Positions 30,500-39,060 are shown, counted from the stretch's first letter. The stretch: 64,000 nt of DNA from Candidatus Woesearchaeota archaeon (GCA_016938695.1 JAFGUC010000024.1:248001-312000); one strand, 5' to 3'. Notes: generated from the sequence alone by a model not told the origin. Numbers and translations: made by a program.

Positions 30500-32119
30500 C
30501 TATTCTTCCTTTTTGTTTTTTAGAAGTTCTCTAATAATTGCTGCGAATGCAGGTCTTGTTAAGAAGACTCCAAAACTTATACCAACAATTGTTGTAAGTG
30601 CAAAACCTCTTAATTGTCCTGCACCTGCTCTAAACAATGGTAACATTGCAACAAGTGTTGTAAAGTACGATGCCATAATTATGAAGAATGCATTTTTAAT
30701 TCTCTTCTTCCAATTAATAACGTTGTCAGCTGTATCTCCCTTTAGAACTTCATCTGTAATTACAATCTGGTCATCAACTCCAGTTCCTGCAGCAATAATT
30801 ATTCCTGCAATAGCTGCTAAATCAAGATTCCATTTTGTAAATGCAGCAAAACCAAGCATTAATACAACTTCACTAACCATGGTAAATGCCATAGGAACTG
30901 CAATTTCAAGTTTTCTGAATCTCAAAAAGATAATTAGTGCAACCGCAATAATTGCCAACATTCCAACAAAAAATGAATTTTTCAAGAACTGTTCTCCCAA
31001 TTTTGGAGATATTTCAGAAAAATCTACAATTTCAAGTTGTACTGGAAGTTTTCCTGTTTGAAGCATTGTTTGAAGTTTATCCATTTCATAAACTGCATTT
31101 TTGTATGCTTCTCTTTCACTAACTCCTGTTGCTGAACCAGAAACTGCGGTGGTTGTTATTGCATTTCCTTTTAATTCTGAGCCTATATATAATTCACTAA
31201 TTACTTCATCATCAAGCAAGAAAGTAATATTTTCAGACAAATAATCGTTCTCGCTGTTTGGCATAGCAATTACGTCAAGTCTATTAGTTAATTCTGCTCG
31301 TTTCTCGGAAGCTTCAACTGATAACGTTACTGAAAATCTGTATCTACAACTGTAAACATTTTCTGCAGCAAGTCCACAACCAGTTATCATTGCTTCATTA
31401 GCTGGAATGTTTTTGACATCTTGTCCAGTAAAGACAGTATCATTTCCAATTTTTGCTTCAAACTTACCTTGTCGAGCAAGAATATCTTCAACCTCTTTCT
31501 TAGTTACTCCTGCCATTTCAAGAGAAATATAACTTTCACCAAGAAGATTAGTTGTTTTTCTAATCTTGACATCAGTTAAACCTTGAACATTTAACCTTTC
31601 ATTTAAAATTGAAATTAAAGTATTAAAATCTGACTCGTTGATTTCATGAGTTGGTTTTAATACTGCACTTGTTCCACCTTGTAAATCAAGACCAAGAATT
31701 AAGTTGTTGTTTGGAACATTTGAAACAGTAAGACCCAAATAATCATCATTTGTGTCGTTTGAAAACGGAATCAAAATATTATACACTTTTGTTTCACGTG
31801 TGAACAAACCAGATTTTTTGGTAGTCGTAATTTTAACTGTTTGTCCTTGTTTAACAGATTCTAACGCACTGTGGTAATCAGAAATACTGTTAACTGGAAT
31901 ATCCATAACAAACTTGATTCTTTCTTTTGATAATAAATTTTCATTAATCTCTGGATTTAATATTCCTGCAACATTTGCTGGACTATTAGGTTCAACATAC
32001 CTAACAACAACTCCGCTTTTATCAACCAAGTTAGGATGAATCGCGATGATTGAAAAAACTAGAACGATGAGGAGAGTTATAACCTTCCAGTTTGTGAATA
32101 TTCTTTTGAATTTATTCAT
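30500..32119 (-). CDS. secD: Protein-export membrane protein SecD
   Basis: SecD works with SecF to complete protein export through SecYEG, driven by the ion gradient. The 539-residue archaeal-type SecD has an N-terminal TM helix (about 11-30), a PDZ-like part (VVVRYVEPNSPANVAGI), the large external domain with LGLDLQGGTSAVLKP, and about five C-terminal TM helices including AGIIIAAGTGVDDQIVITDE. The start overlaps the secF stop by 4 bp (ATGA). Confidence 0.94.
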   Translation of the reverse strand: MNKFKRIFTNWKVITLLIVLVFSIIAIHPNLVDKSGVVVRYVEPNSPANVAGILNPEINENLLSKERIKFVMDIPVNSISDYHSALESVKQGQTVKITTTKKSGLFTRETKVYNILIPFSNDTNDDYLGLTVSNVPNNNLILGLDLQGGTSAVLKPTHEINESDFNTLISILNERLNVQGLTDVKIRKTTNLLGESYISLEMAGVTKKEVEDILARQGKFEAKIGNDTVFTGQDVKNIPANEAMITGCGLAAENVYSCRYRFSVTLSVEASEKRAELTNRLDVIAMPNSENDYLSENITFLLDDEVISELYIGSELKGNAITTTAVSGSATGVSEREAYKNAVYEMDKLQTMLQTGKLPVQLEIVDFSEISPKLGEQFLKNSFFVGMLAIIAVALIIFLRFRKLEIAVPMAFTMVSEVVLMLGFAAFTKWNLDLAAIAGIIIAAGTGVDDQIVITDEVLKGDTADNVINWKKRIKNAFFIIMASYFTTLVAMLPLFRAGAGQLRGFALTTIVGISFGVFLTRPAFAAIIRELLKNKKEE

Positions 32120-33012
32120 TTTTTACTACTCTCCTTTTTTGCCATGTATAGTCTAAGTATTCCTGCGTTTTGAATCCAAGTGCTAACAACATCAACACAA
32201 AGACCAATCATAAGAATAATCATTATTTCTTTAAGTGTTGCAGATTGTGAAAAGACAAGTCCTACACCAACTGCAGCAACTGTTGTTGCAGTCATAGTTA
32301 AACCTGTCTTCATTGCTTGTAATACTCTACTAAATACTGATCCAACATTAGTCTTAACCACTCTTGTTGTAAGAAGAATATCTGTATCAACAGAATAACC
32401 TAGTAACATCAAAAATGCTGCAATACCTGCACTACTAAGTTTCATTCCCATAACATTTACAATTGCAAGAGTAACTGTGATGTCAGTTATTGCTGATAAA
32501 ACAACTGCTGCGCTTGGAACAAAATTTTTGAAGTACATAAATACTACAAAAGCCATAAAGATAAACGCAACTAATAATGTGATTAAAATTTCTTTAAAAA
32601 ATCCTTCTGCAAGTGATGAACCAATTTTTTTAACCGTTACATCTTCTGCAGCAGTAAGTTTCTTAACCTCTGAAACAAACTTTTCTTCAGAATCTGGATT
32701 ATCTATATCTGCATTAACAACCAATCCAGTTTGAGTACCAAACGAACTCATTGCTAAAACTTCAATATCGTTTTGAACAAACCTCATCCCAAGTTCGCTC
32801 TGAAGTCTTTCTGCGTCATAATCAGAATCTGTTACTGTAACTGATATTCCACCTTTAAGTGAAACTCCTCTGTTTAAGAAAAAACCAGTCGTTGCAGTCT
32901 GATAACCAATTTGAACAAAAGAAAGAACCAGAAGCAGAATTGAGAATATCATGAGCTTTTTATAATGCTTTTCATAAAAACTCAATACCCCATCAAAATT
33001 CCTGCCTTTCAT
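32116..33012 (-). CDS. secF: Protein-export membrane protein SecF
   Basis: The 298-residue SecF has a first TM helix near residue 20, an external domain with GVSLKGGISVTVTD, and a five-helix bundle containing SSAGIAAFLMLLGYSVDTDILLTTRV, the conserved SecF stretch. ATG 33012 is chosen over TTG 33024 because a TATA-like TATTTAAATT at about 33035-33044 would give an almost leaderless transcript. secD follows in the same operon. Confidence 0.93.
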   Translation of the reverse strand: MKGRNFDGVLSFYEKHYKKLMIFSILLLVLSFVQIGYQTATTGFFLNRGVSLKGGISVTVTDSDYDAERLQSELGMRFVQNDIEVLAMSSFGTQTGLVVNADIDNPDSEEKFVSEVKKLTAAEDVTVKKIGSSLAEGFFKEILITLLVAFIFMAFVVFMYFKNFVPSAAVVLSAITDITVTLAIVNVMGMKLSSAGIAAFLMLLGYSVDTDILLTTRVVKTNVGSVFSRVLQAMKTGLTMTATTVAAVGVGLVFSQSATLKEIMIILMIGLCVDVVSTWIQNAGILRLYMAKKESSKK

Positions 33013-33189
33013 GTTGATTCGCAAAAATTCTGATTAATTTAAATACCTTTGGGTTAAAATACATGTAAAGAGTATACTGAAATAATTGGTGTAGAGTGTT
33101 TTTTGGAGTTTATTTAAAAATAACAAGAAAAGTTTAAAAACCCTTGAAGAAACAAGACTACTTACAAGCAAATCCAAAGTGATATAATT

Positions 33190-33843
33190 ATGGCTTATGA
33201 ATACGGTTTTTCACTAACATCATTCAAAAATTTTATTGATTCTGCGCTATCTAACATAATGACTAAATTTTTAGTGGGAACACTAATTATTTTAATTGGT
33301 TTTATTGTTGGAAAGCTTCTAGGAAAAATAATTGAAAAAATCTTGGCAGAATTAGAATTGAATAAAATCGTCAAGAAGATTTCAGGTGTATCCATTTCAT
33401 TAGAACACATTATTAGTTCATTTACATCATACTTTATTTTTTTCTTGTCAATAATTATGGCATTAAATCAGATAGGAATAACAACTGATGTATTAAATAT
33501 TCTTTCTGCAGCAGTTATGATACTAATTGTGCTTTCAGTATTTTTAGGAATAAAAGATTTCGTTCCAAATTTTATTGCAGGACTTCACATATCCCAAAAA
33601 GAGATGTTTAAAGTCGGCGATACAATAAAATTCAAAGAAATTCGTGGGAAAGTAGTTCAAATAAACTTAGTAGATACTGTCGTTTCAACACAGTCCGATG
33701 ATTTAATTTACATTCCAAATCTTAATTTAATAAAACATGAAGTAATTGTTGTAAAAACATTTGGTTCAAAATTAAAGGATGTTGAAGAAAACATAAAAAA
33801 AGCATTCAAGCAAAAAAAAGAACCAACAACTTCTAATAACTAA
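33190..33843 (+). CDS. Small MscS-like mechanosensitive channel
   Basis: The 217-residue protein has three TM helices (about 21-45, 72-93, 98-120). The third leads into FLGIKDFVPNFIAGLHI, the pore-lining helix, followed by the MscS beta domain with FKVGDTIKF and IRGKVVQINLVDTVV. Family members release solutes on osmotic downshock. It is shorter than E. coli MscS (286 residues) because the C-terminal cytoplasmic domain is reduced. ATG 33190 is preceded by AAAGTGATATAATT. Confidence 0.85.
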   Translation: MAYEYGFSLTSFKNFIDSALSNIMTKFLVGTLIILIGFIVGKLLGKIIEKILAELELNKIVKKISGVSISLEHIISSFTSYFIFFLSIIMALNQIGITTDVLNILSAAVMILIVLSVFLGIKDFVPNFIAGLHISQKEMFKVGDTIKFKEIRGKVVQINLVDTVVSTQSDDLIYIPNLNLIKHEVIVVKTFGSKLKDVEENIKKAFKQKKEPTTSNN

Positions 33844-33935
33844 TAAATGGGGTTTTCCCCAAGCATAAACTTTATAAAAGGATATCTTTGATTTAATATC
33901 TTAAAATATATACCAATTAACAAAATACGATAAAA

Positions 33936-35036
33936 ATGTCATTAGATGAACATGAGCGATACCGAATTAGGCATCTGCTAAAGGAACTTGAAACCTATAA
34001 AGGACGGCACACAGAATTAGTTAGTGTGTACATTCCTGCAGGGTATGAGATGTCCAAAATCATCAACCACTTATTGCAAGAACAAGGAACAGCAACAAAC
34101 ATCAAGAGTGCAACAACTAGGAAAAATGTAATTGATGCACTTGAGAAAATGATTCAACACCTAAAGACAATTGACAGAACTCCTAAAAATGGTCTTGCAG
34201 CTTTTTCAGGAAACGTTGCAGAACGTGAAGGTGTGAGTGATGTTAATGTTTGGAGTATTGAACCACCAATTCCACTTAATATTCGAATTTATCGTTGTGA
34301 TAAAAATTTCATAACTGAACCTTTAGAAGACATGTGCGAAGTCAAAGAAATCTATGGGCTTGTCGTTATCGATAAGCGAGATGGTGACGTAGCAATGCTT
34401 AAAGGAAAGACAATAATTCCTTTAACAAAAGCTCAATCAGGAGTTCCAGGTAAACACAAAACGGGTGGACAGTCTGCTCAACGTATGGAACGATTACGAG
34501 ATGAGGCTGCAAAAGAATTCTATAAAAAAATCGCAAACATGATGAAAGATCAATTTCTAGGTAATCCTAATCTTAAAGGTATTATTGTTGGCGGTCCTGG
34601 TCAAAGTAAGATAGATTTTATTGATCAAGGTCAAATCACCAACGAATTAAAACAAAAAATTATTGCTGTTAAAGATCTATCATACACCGGTGAATTTGGA
34701 TTACAAGAACTTCTTGAAAAATCAGATGATGTATTGGCTAATGAAGGCGTCATGGCAGAAAAAAAAATAATGCAGAAATTTTTTGAAAATTTAGCAACAA
34801 ACCAAAAACAAGTTTCATACGGTAAATCTTATGTAATGAAAGCTCTCGAAATGGGTGCAGTTGATGTTCTACTTTTATCTGAAAGTTTAGATGATGCAAC
34901 AATAGATGAGTTTGAAAAAATTGCAGTTTTATATGGAACAAATGTGCAAATTATCTCTGTTGAAACGCGAGAAGGTGTCCAATTAAGAGATTTGGGCAAG
35001 GTTGCAGCAATTTTACGATACGCTGTCGAGGAATAA
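33936..35036 (+). CDS. prf1: Peptide chain release factor aRF1 without minidomain
   Basis: aRF1 recognises all three stop codons and releases the peptide. The 366-residue protein has the stop-reading motifs NIKS (55-58) and YRCDKNF (YxCxxxF), and the catalytic GGQ (177-179) in HKTGGQSAQRMERLR. The C-terminal domain ends soon after ALEMGAVDVLLLSESL and continues straight into VQIISVETREGVQL. The minidomain usually inserted there is missing, which explains the length (most family members have about 410-420 residues). It stands alone before tRNA-Pro. Confidence 0.93.
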   Translation: MSLDEHERYRIRHLLKELETYKGRHTELVSVYIPAGYEMSKIINHLLQEQGTATNIKSATTRKNVIDALEKMIQHLKTIDRTPKNGLAAFSGNVAEREGVSDVNVWSIEPPIPLNIRIYRCDKNFITEPLEDMCEVKEIYGLVVIDKRDGDVAMLKGKTIIPLTKAQSGVPGKHKTGGQSAQRMERLRDEAAKEFYKKIANMMKDQFLGNPNLKGIIVGGPGQSKIDFIDQGQITNELKQKIIAVKDLSYTGEFGLQELLEKSDDVLANEGVMAEKKIMQKFFENLATNQKQVSYGKSYVMKALEMGAVDVLLLSESLDDATIDEFEKIAVLYGTNVQIISVETREGVQLRDLGKVAAILRYAVEE

Positions 35037-35086
35037 ATTAGAAATCCTTTAAACCAAAAGGTTTTTAAATTATATCAATCAAAAGT

Positions 35087-35094
35087 TTTATAAA
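35087..35094 (+). promoter_or_regulatory. TATA box of tRNA-Pro
   Basis: TTTATAAA is centred about 30 nt before the first base of the mature tRNA (35121), fitting transcription starting at or just before the tRNA. Confidence 0.6.
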
Positions 35095-35120
35095 CAGCCA
35101 AAAATTCCATTCAACAAATT

Positions 35121-35224
35121 GGGGTTGTGGTGTAGCTTGGTCTATCATCTGAGGTTTGGGACCTTAGGACCCCGGTTCGAAATTGTTTTTTTAAATAAAA
35201 ACAACGAATGTCCGGGCAACCCCA
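35121..35224 (+). tRNA. tRNA-Pro (anticodon TGG) with a 29-nt intron in the T-loop
   Basis: The acceptor GGGGTTG pairs with CAACCCC; the discriminator is A. The anticodon stem TGAGG/CCTTA encloses TTTGGGA, giving anticodon TGG. The T-arm is interrupted: exon 1 ends CCCGGTTCGAA and exon 2 begins TCCGGG. Removing 35182-35210 restores CCCGG-TTCGAAT-CCGGG. Around the junctions, CCCGG/CCGGG, then TTCG/CGAA (4 bp), then TTGTTTTT/AAAAACAA pair, with 3-nt bulges AAA and TGT, an exact bulge-helix-bulge for the splicing endonuclease. The mature tRNA has 75 nt. Confidence 0.95.
35182..35210 (+). other. tRNA-Pro intron (non-canonical position 59/60)
   Basis: The 29-nt intron runs from after A59 to before T60 of the T-loop. 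Most archaeal tRNA introns sit at 37/38 in the anticodon loop. Cleavage after the second base of each 3-nt bulge (AA^A and TG^T) gives exactly the ends needed for a normal T-loop. Confidence 0.93.
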
Positions 35225-35263
35225 TTTTTACATTATGGATTAACGATTATATTGGAGGAGAAA

Positions 35264-35485
35264 ATGGTTAAACACGAAGGATCATCAAAGACTTTCGGTC
35301 CTAGATACGGTTGGACAATTAAGAAAAAATACGATAAGATTATGCAAGAGCAAAAAGCACTTCACAAATGTCCTTATTGTAATAAAGAGAAGGTAAAAAG
35401 AGTTTCTACTGGTATTTGGCACTGCGGTGGTTGTAGTACTAAATTCACATCTAAGGCTTATACAGTTGCAAAAACAAAAGTATAA
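35264..35485 (+). CDS. rpl37ae: Large-subunit ribosomal protein eL43 (L37Ae)
   Basis: The 73-residue protein carries FGPRYGWTIKKKYDKI and a zinc finger with CPYC and CGGC about 16 residues apart, the eL43 pattern. ATG 35264 follows GGAGGAGAAA; the earlier ATG-like start at 35252 lies inside this site. It begins a run of genes for translation, transcription and tRNA modification. Confidence 0.95.
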   Translation: MVKHEGSSKTFGPRYGWTIKKKYDKIMQEQKALHKCPYCNKEKVKRVSTGIWHCGGCSTKFTSKAYTVAKTKV

Positions 35486-35534
35486 TTTTTTCAATTTTTT
35501 TAATTTTAAAACAAACATTTAGAGGTTTGAGAAA

Positions 35535-35672
35535 ATGGTCGAATATGCATGCTTTTACTGTCGAAAAACCGTTTCAGACGAATACACTAAAAAACGTGTA
35601 AGATGTCCGTACTGCGGTAGCAAAATACTTGTTAAGCCTAGTATAATTCCAACAAAAGTTAAGGCGCGCTAA
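35535..35672 (+). CDS. rpoP: DNA-directed RNA polymerase subunit Rpo12 (RpoP)
   Basis: The 45-residue protein has zinc ligands CFYC and CPYCGSKIL and ends KVKAR, typical of archaeal RpoP, the equivalent of eukaryotic Rpb12. AGAGGTTTGAGAAA precedes ATG 35535. The order eL43-RpoP-Pcc1-prefoldin beta is a well-known archaeal arrangement. Confidence 0.95.
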   Translation: MVEYACFYCRKTVSDEYTKKRVRCPYCGSKILVKPSIIPTKVKAR

Positions 35673-35682
35673 TCTTTTTAAA

Positions 35683-35925
35683 ATGAGATATGAAGTTCAT
35701 GTCTTAGTTAAAGGTGAACGCCTTGATGATTTGATTTCTGTTTTGAATTCTGAGCGTCATGAATCGCGTTCACGGTCTAACTTGGAAATAACGAAGGAAA
35801 ACAACGGTATAACATTTAAAGTGGAAGCAAAGGACGCAACTGCGCTTAGAGCAACACTTAATTCAATTACAACAAATTTACAGATTTTCGAAAAATCTTT
35901 GACATTGGGAGACAAAAATGAGTGA
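35683..35925 (+). CDS. pcc1: KEOPS complex subunit Pcc1-like protein
   Basis: The 80-residue protein fits Pcc1, the small dimerising subunit of KEOPS, which makes the t6A modification of tRNA with Kae1. ITFKVEAKDATALRATLNSITTNL matches the conserved C-terminal part, and an N-terminal beta strand MRYEVHVLV precedes. It overlaps prefoldin beta by 8 bp. Confidence 0.82.
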   Translation: MRYEVHVLVKGERLDDLISVLNSERHESRSRSNLEITKENNGITFKVEAKDATALRATLNSITTNLQIFEKSLTLGDKNE

Positions 35926-36232
35926 TGAAAGAATAAATCAACTTTCTATGTATGAACAGAACATTCAACAATTGTTAATACAGCGACAAACCTTTCACTC
36001 TCAATTAGCTGAGGTAGAGTCTGCATTAGCAGAACTTGGAAAAACAACTCAAGCATACAAAATAATAGGAAATATTATGGTATTGGCTGAAAAAGATTCT
36101 GTGTCAAAAGAACTTGCAGATAAAAAAGAAATGCTAAAATTACGAATAGCAACACTTGAAAAGCAAGAAAAATCTATACGAGATAAAGCTCAAAGTCTGC
36201 AAAAAGAAATTGTTGAAAACATGCAGAAATAA
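35918..36232 (+). CDS. pfdB: Prefoldin beta subunit
   Basis: Prefoldin carries unfolded proteins to the thermosome (gene at 56692-58296). The 104 residues form two coiled-coil helices around a central beta hairpin: NQLSMYEQNIQQLLIQRQ, then TTQAYKIIGNIMVLAEKDSV, then a second helix ending LQKEIVENMQK. Length and pattern are typical. Confidence 0.93.
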   Translation: MSDERINQLSMYEQNIQQLLIQRQTFHSQLAEVESALAELGKTTQAYKIIGNIMVLAEKDSVSKELADKKEMLKLRIATLEKQEKSIRDKAQSLQKEIVENMQK

Positions 36233-36262
36233 TTTAATCAAAAATTGCGACAGGTGATTACG

Positions 36263-36550
36263 ATGGGTTATGAAGAGAACGATGGAATTTTTTTCATGGA
36301 TGATGCAGATCCGTTGGAAACAGTATTAGATGAATTAAAAAGCCTTTCAAAGGATTCATTACTTCAAAAAAATATTAAAACTATGCTTGAAGAATGCATT
36401 TCAGTTATGCAGAATGCTTCACTAGATATGTCTATTCGAGTTAACAAAGTTGGTGTCATTTTAGACGAAATTTGTGATGATACAAACATGGAATCTTTTT
36501 GTAGAACGCGAGTTTACAATATTGCTCAACTATTAGAACGAATTTGTTAA
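36263..36550 (+). CDS. UPF0147 family protein
   Basis: The 95-residue helical protein matches the archaeal UPF0147 family in its second half: SIRVNKVGVILDEICDDTNM... CRTRVYNIAQLLE. Its function is unknown; it commonly lies near prefoldin beta. ATG 36263 is 5 nt after GGTGA; TTG 36245 lies upstream of that site and is rejected. Confidence 0.8.
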   Translation: MGYEENDGIFFMDDADPLETVLDELKSLSKDSLLQKNIKTMLEECISVMQNASLDMSIRVNKVGVILDEICDDTNMESFCRTRVYNIAQLLERIC

Positions 36551-36811
36551 ATTCTTATTTTATTTCTTAATTTTTGTTTGATTATTTTGTCTTTGGTTTG
36601 AGTTCTAAATCTGTTAAATCGTTCAATTCTTAATTAGTTAAGTTTTTTATTAACAAACTAATTTAATTAAAATAAATTTATTTTATTATTTTAATTTCTT
36701 TTGTTTTATTCAATAATTTTCATTTTAAATTTAGTTTTTTTAATAAATACGTTTCAATATATAATTTTTATAAACGAAATATTTAAATACTAATTAGGAA
36801 TTATATATTTT
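36551..36811 (+). other. 261-bp AT-rich intergenic region with promoter
   Basis: Very AT-rich. It begins with T-rich runs after the UPF0147 stop, suitable for archaeal U-rich termination. It ends with the TATA-like TATTTAAATAC at 36779-36789, upstream of ATG 36812. I see no RNA gene or open frame in between. Confidence 0.6.
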
Positions 36812-37357
36812 ATGGAATATGACGGATTGTTTGTTGGAACAAAGTGGGATGTCCTAACGATTCTATCAAGCGGTCCAAGTTCGCCATACGAGTTAGCAAA
36901 GAAACTGCAAACAAGTCTTGCTAATGTTTCACAACAAATCAGGTTTTTAGAATTTGCAGGAATCGTAGAGAGAAATAAAATTCAAACAAATAAAATTGGA
37001 AAACCTACAACACAACTTGTGATAAAGAATGATTTTTCATATTGTGTTTCAGTTAAATCAGGACAATGTAAAAAATCATTGTTTCAATTAGATTTTTTTC
37101 AAAAATTAATGTTCCTTGCTTGGGAAAATTTCAGTGGTTCGGAGAGGGAATATTTCGAGGAATTTATCTACCAAAATAGAAAACTCCTCGAAAATATTAC
37201 CAAAATTGGAATTAAAGACAGGCTTTCAACCAATCTTTATGTCTTTCTTGACAACACCCCCAACACGAAAAGATTAAAAGTTGGAAGCCTGGATTTTATT
37301 TTTTTTCAAGACGATGCTAAGCAAGATTCAACATTAAATTACATATATCTGAGGTGA
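36812..37357 (+). CDS. ArsR-like winged-helix transcription regulator
   Basis: The 181-residue protein has an N-terminal winged helix (about 10-70: KWDVLTILSSGPSSPYELAKKL... NVSQQIRFLEFAGIVERNK) and a C-terminal domain of unknown fold with no visible metal ligands. ATG 36812 lies about 27 nt from the TATA-like element centred near 36784, so the transcript is probably leaderless. The aCPSF2 gene follows and its ribosome-binding site overlaps this stop codon, so the two are co-transcribed. Confidence 0.75.
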   Translation: MEYDGLFVGTKWDVLTILSSGPSSPYELAKKLQTSLANVSQQIRFLEFAGIVERNKIQTNKIGKPTTQLVIKNDFSYCVSVKSGQCKKSLFQLDFFQKLMFLAWENFSGSEREYFEEFIYQNRKLLENITKIGIKDRLSTNLYVFLDNTPNTKRLKVGSLDFIFFQDDAKQDSTLNYIYLR

Positions 37358-37362
37358 ATTTT

Positions 37363-38634
37363 TTGAAGTTAATATTTCATGGAGCAGCAAGAGAAGTAGG
37401 AAGAAGTTGCATAGAATTAGTAACACAAGACGGCAGTTTTATCTTCGATTGCGGAATTAAAATGGATCCTGAAGGGTTACAATATCCTCAAAGAATGGAT
37501 GATTTAACTGGTGTAAAAGCCGTTTTTTTATCACATGCACATCTCGATCACACAGGTGCTTTGCCATTGTTAAAACACAATGACTCAAAAGTCAAAGTTT
37601 TTTGTACAAAAGGGACTGCAAGAGTAACAGACATATTACTAAATGATTCGTACAGGATAGATTTAATCAAACATCACCATCCTGCATATACTCAACTTGA
37701 TATTAAAGCATTAGAAGATCAAATGATATTCTTACCTTACAGAAAACAAGTTGAAGAATTTGGAATGAAAATAGAATTTTTTAATTCAGGTCATATTCCA
37801 GGTTCTTGTTCAATAAAAGTGAATGTAGAAGGAACAAATATTCTTTATACTGGTGACATAAACACAGAAGATACTGAACTTGTTATGCCCGCAGACACTA
37901 ATTACGGAGATGTTGATGTTCTTATAGTTGAATCAACTTATGGAAATCGTGAACATGAACCACGTGAAGAAGTTGAAGAGAAATTTATTGATCACATTGT
38001 AAAAACAACAAGACGAGGAGGAAATGTTTTAATTCCTGTTTTCGGAGTTGGAAGAGCACAAGAAATCTTATTGATTTTGAATAAATATCACTTTGAAGTT
38101 CCAATATACTTAGACGGTATGGCTCGAAAAGTAACTGACATAATGATTAACAATTGCATGAATTTACGAGATCCTGCAAAAATAAGAACAGCTTATCGTT
38201 CAGTAAGAGAAATCAGAAATAAAAATATGCGTGAAATTGTAATGCGTCAACGCGGAATATTCTTGACAACAAGTGGAATGATTGAAGGCGGTCCAATTAT
38301 TAGTTACCTAAAAAGATTTCATAACGACAAGAACTCGTCACTTCTAATGACTGGTTACCAATGTGAAGGTACTAATGGAAGAATGATTTTAGAAGAAGGT
38401 TATGCATTCTTAGACGGTCTTAAAGCAAAGATAAGAATGGAATATCAAAAATACGATTTTAGCGCTCATGCAGGTATGACTGACCTTCATAATTTAATAT
38501 TAAAAGTCAAACCAAAAAAAGTAATAATCAACCATGGAGACGAAGACGAAGTCTTAGCACTTCAAGACTGGTGTGCTAAAAACACAAAATCAAAAGTTTA
38601 CGCTCCAAAATTAAACGACAATATCGAACTGTAG
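37363..38634 (+). CDS. Beta-CASP metallo-beta-lactamase ribonuclease (aCPSF2 type)
   Basis: The 423-residue protein has the metallo-beta-lactamase motif HAHLDH, GHIPGS, the aspartate in YTGDIN, and beta-CASP motifs including TTSGMIEGGP and a C-terminal HAGMTD histidine. FHGAAREVGRSCIEL at the start and the lack of KH domains fit archaeal CPSF2 rather than aCPSF1 (FttA) or RNase J. It would process RNA as an endo- or exonuclease. TTG 37363 is 5 nt after GGTGA. A hairpin terminator follows. Confidence 0.88.
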   Translation: MKLIFHGAAREVGRSCIELVTQDGSFIFDCGIKMDPEGLQYPQRMDDLTGVKAVFLSHAHLDHTGALPLLKHNDSKVKVFCTKGTARVTDILLNDSYRIDLIKHHHPAYTQLDIKALEDQMIFLPYRKQVEEFGMKIEFFNSGHIPGSCSIKVNVEGTNILYTGDINTEDTELVMPADTNYGDVDVLIVESTYGNREHEPREEVEEKFIDHIVKTTRRGGNVLIPVFGVGRAQEILLILNKYHFEVPIYLDGMARKVTDIMINNCMNLRDPAKIRTAYRSVREIRNKNMREIVMRQRGIFLTTSGMIEGGPIISYLKRFHNDKNSSLLMTGYQCEGTNGRMILEEGYAFLDGLKAKIRMEYQKYDFSAHAGMTDLHNLILKVKPKKVIINHGDEDEVLALQDWCAKNTKSKVYAPKLNDNIEL

Positions 38635-38639
38635 GGGAA

Positions 38640-38653
38640 AGGGGTAGGCAAAG
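38640..38653 (+). repeat. 14-nt 3'-region motif AGGGGTAGGCAAAG, copy 1
   Basis: Lies 6 bp after the aCPSF2-type stop codon, in the sense direction of that gene. It recurs exactly on the minus strand at 60536-60523, downstream of SRP54 in the sense direction of SRP54. In both places GGCAAAG forms the left arm of a hairpin. Confidence 0.6.
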
Positions 38654-38677
38654 GGTTCCCTTTGCCTTTTATTTTTA
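38647..38677 (+). terminator. Hairpin terminator after the aCPSF2-type gene
   Basis: GGCAAAGGG-TT-CCCTTTGCC (38647-38666) is a perfect 9-bp inverted repeat followed by TTTTATTTTTA. It looks like a bacterial intrinsic terminator and lies 13 bp before the next ATG, so it could also attenuate that gene. Confidence 0.65.
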
Positions 38678-38679
38678 TA

Positions 38680-39009
38680 ATGAAATTACGAGACGCACTT
38701 CAAAACGTGGATTATGATGAACTTGTCAAGTTATACGAAGATGTATCAAAAGGTTCAGAACACGTTAAGAAATTAGTCTCAAAAAAACTAGATGAACTTG
38801 AAAATTCTGCTAAATCTTGTGCTGTTTGTGGTAAACCAATTTTTTTTGGTGACGGCGCATATACCTTGATTTTTGGAAATGATGATTTCAAGAAGAAAGC
38901 AAACTTATGCGCAGTAGATTGCCTTGATTTTTTTGTAAAACATCTAAAAAAACTTGAAGAAAAAAAAGCAACATTTGGAATAAAAAACGAACCCTATGTT
39001 GAAAAATAA
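38680..39009 (+). CDS. Hypothetical protein with a Cys4 zinc-binding motif
   Basis: I do not recognise the family. The 109-residue protein has a helical N-terminal half (MKLRDALQNVDYDEL...) and a treble-clef-like Cys4 site: SCAVCGKPIFFGDGAY and, 35 residues later, LCAVDC. ATG 38680 is preferred over ATG 38662, which lies inside the terminator hairpin. No ribosome-binding site is visible. Confidence 0.7.
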   Translation: MKLRDALQNVDYDELVKLYEDVSKGSEHVKKLVSKKLDELENSAKSCAVCGKPIFFGDGAYTLIFGNDDFKKKANLCAVDCLDFFVKHLKKLEEKKATFGIKNEPYVEK

Positions 39010-39060
39010 TTTGATTTCTTTTCAAAAGATTTATAAATCTAATACTACCTATTCTCTATA

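Noticed and set aside
33848-33861. TGGGG-TTTT-CCCCA hairpin after the MscS-like gene
   Set aside because: Only 5 bp and no T-run follows, so a terminator call is not supported.
36551-36811. Hidden RNA gene in the AT-rich gap
   Set aside because: No GC-rich structured segment appears; the visible features fit a U-rich terminator and the promoter of the next gene.
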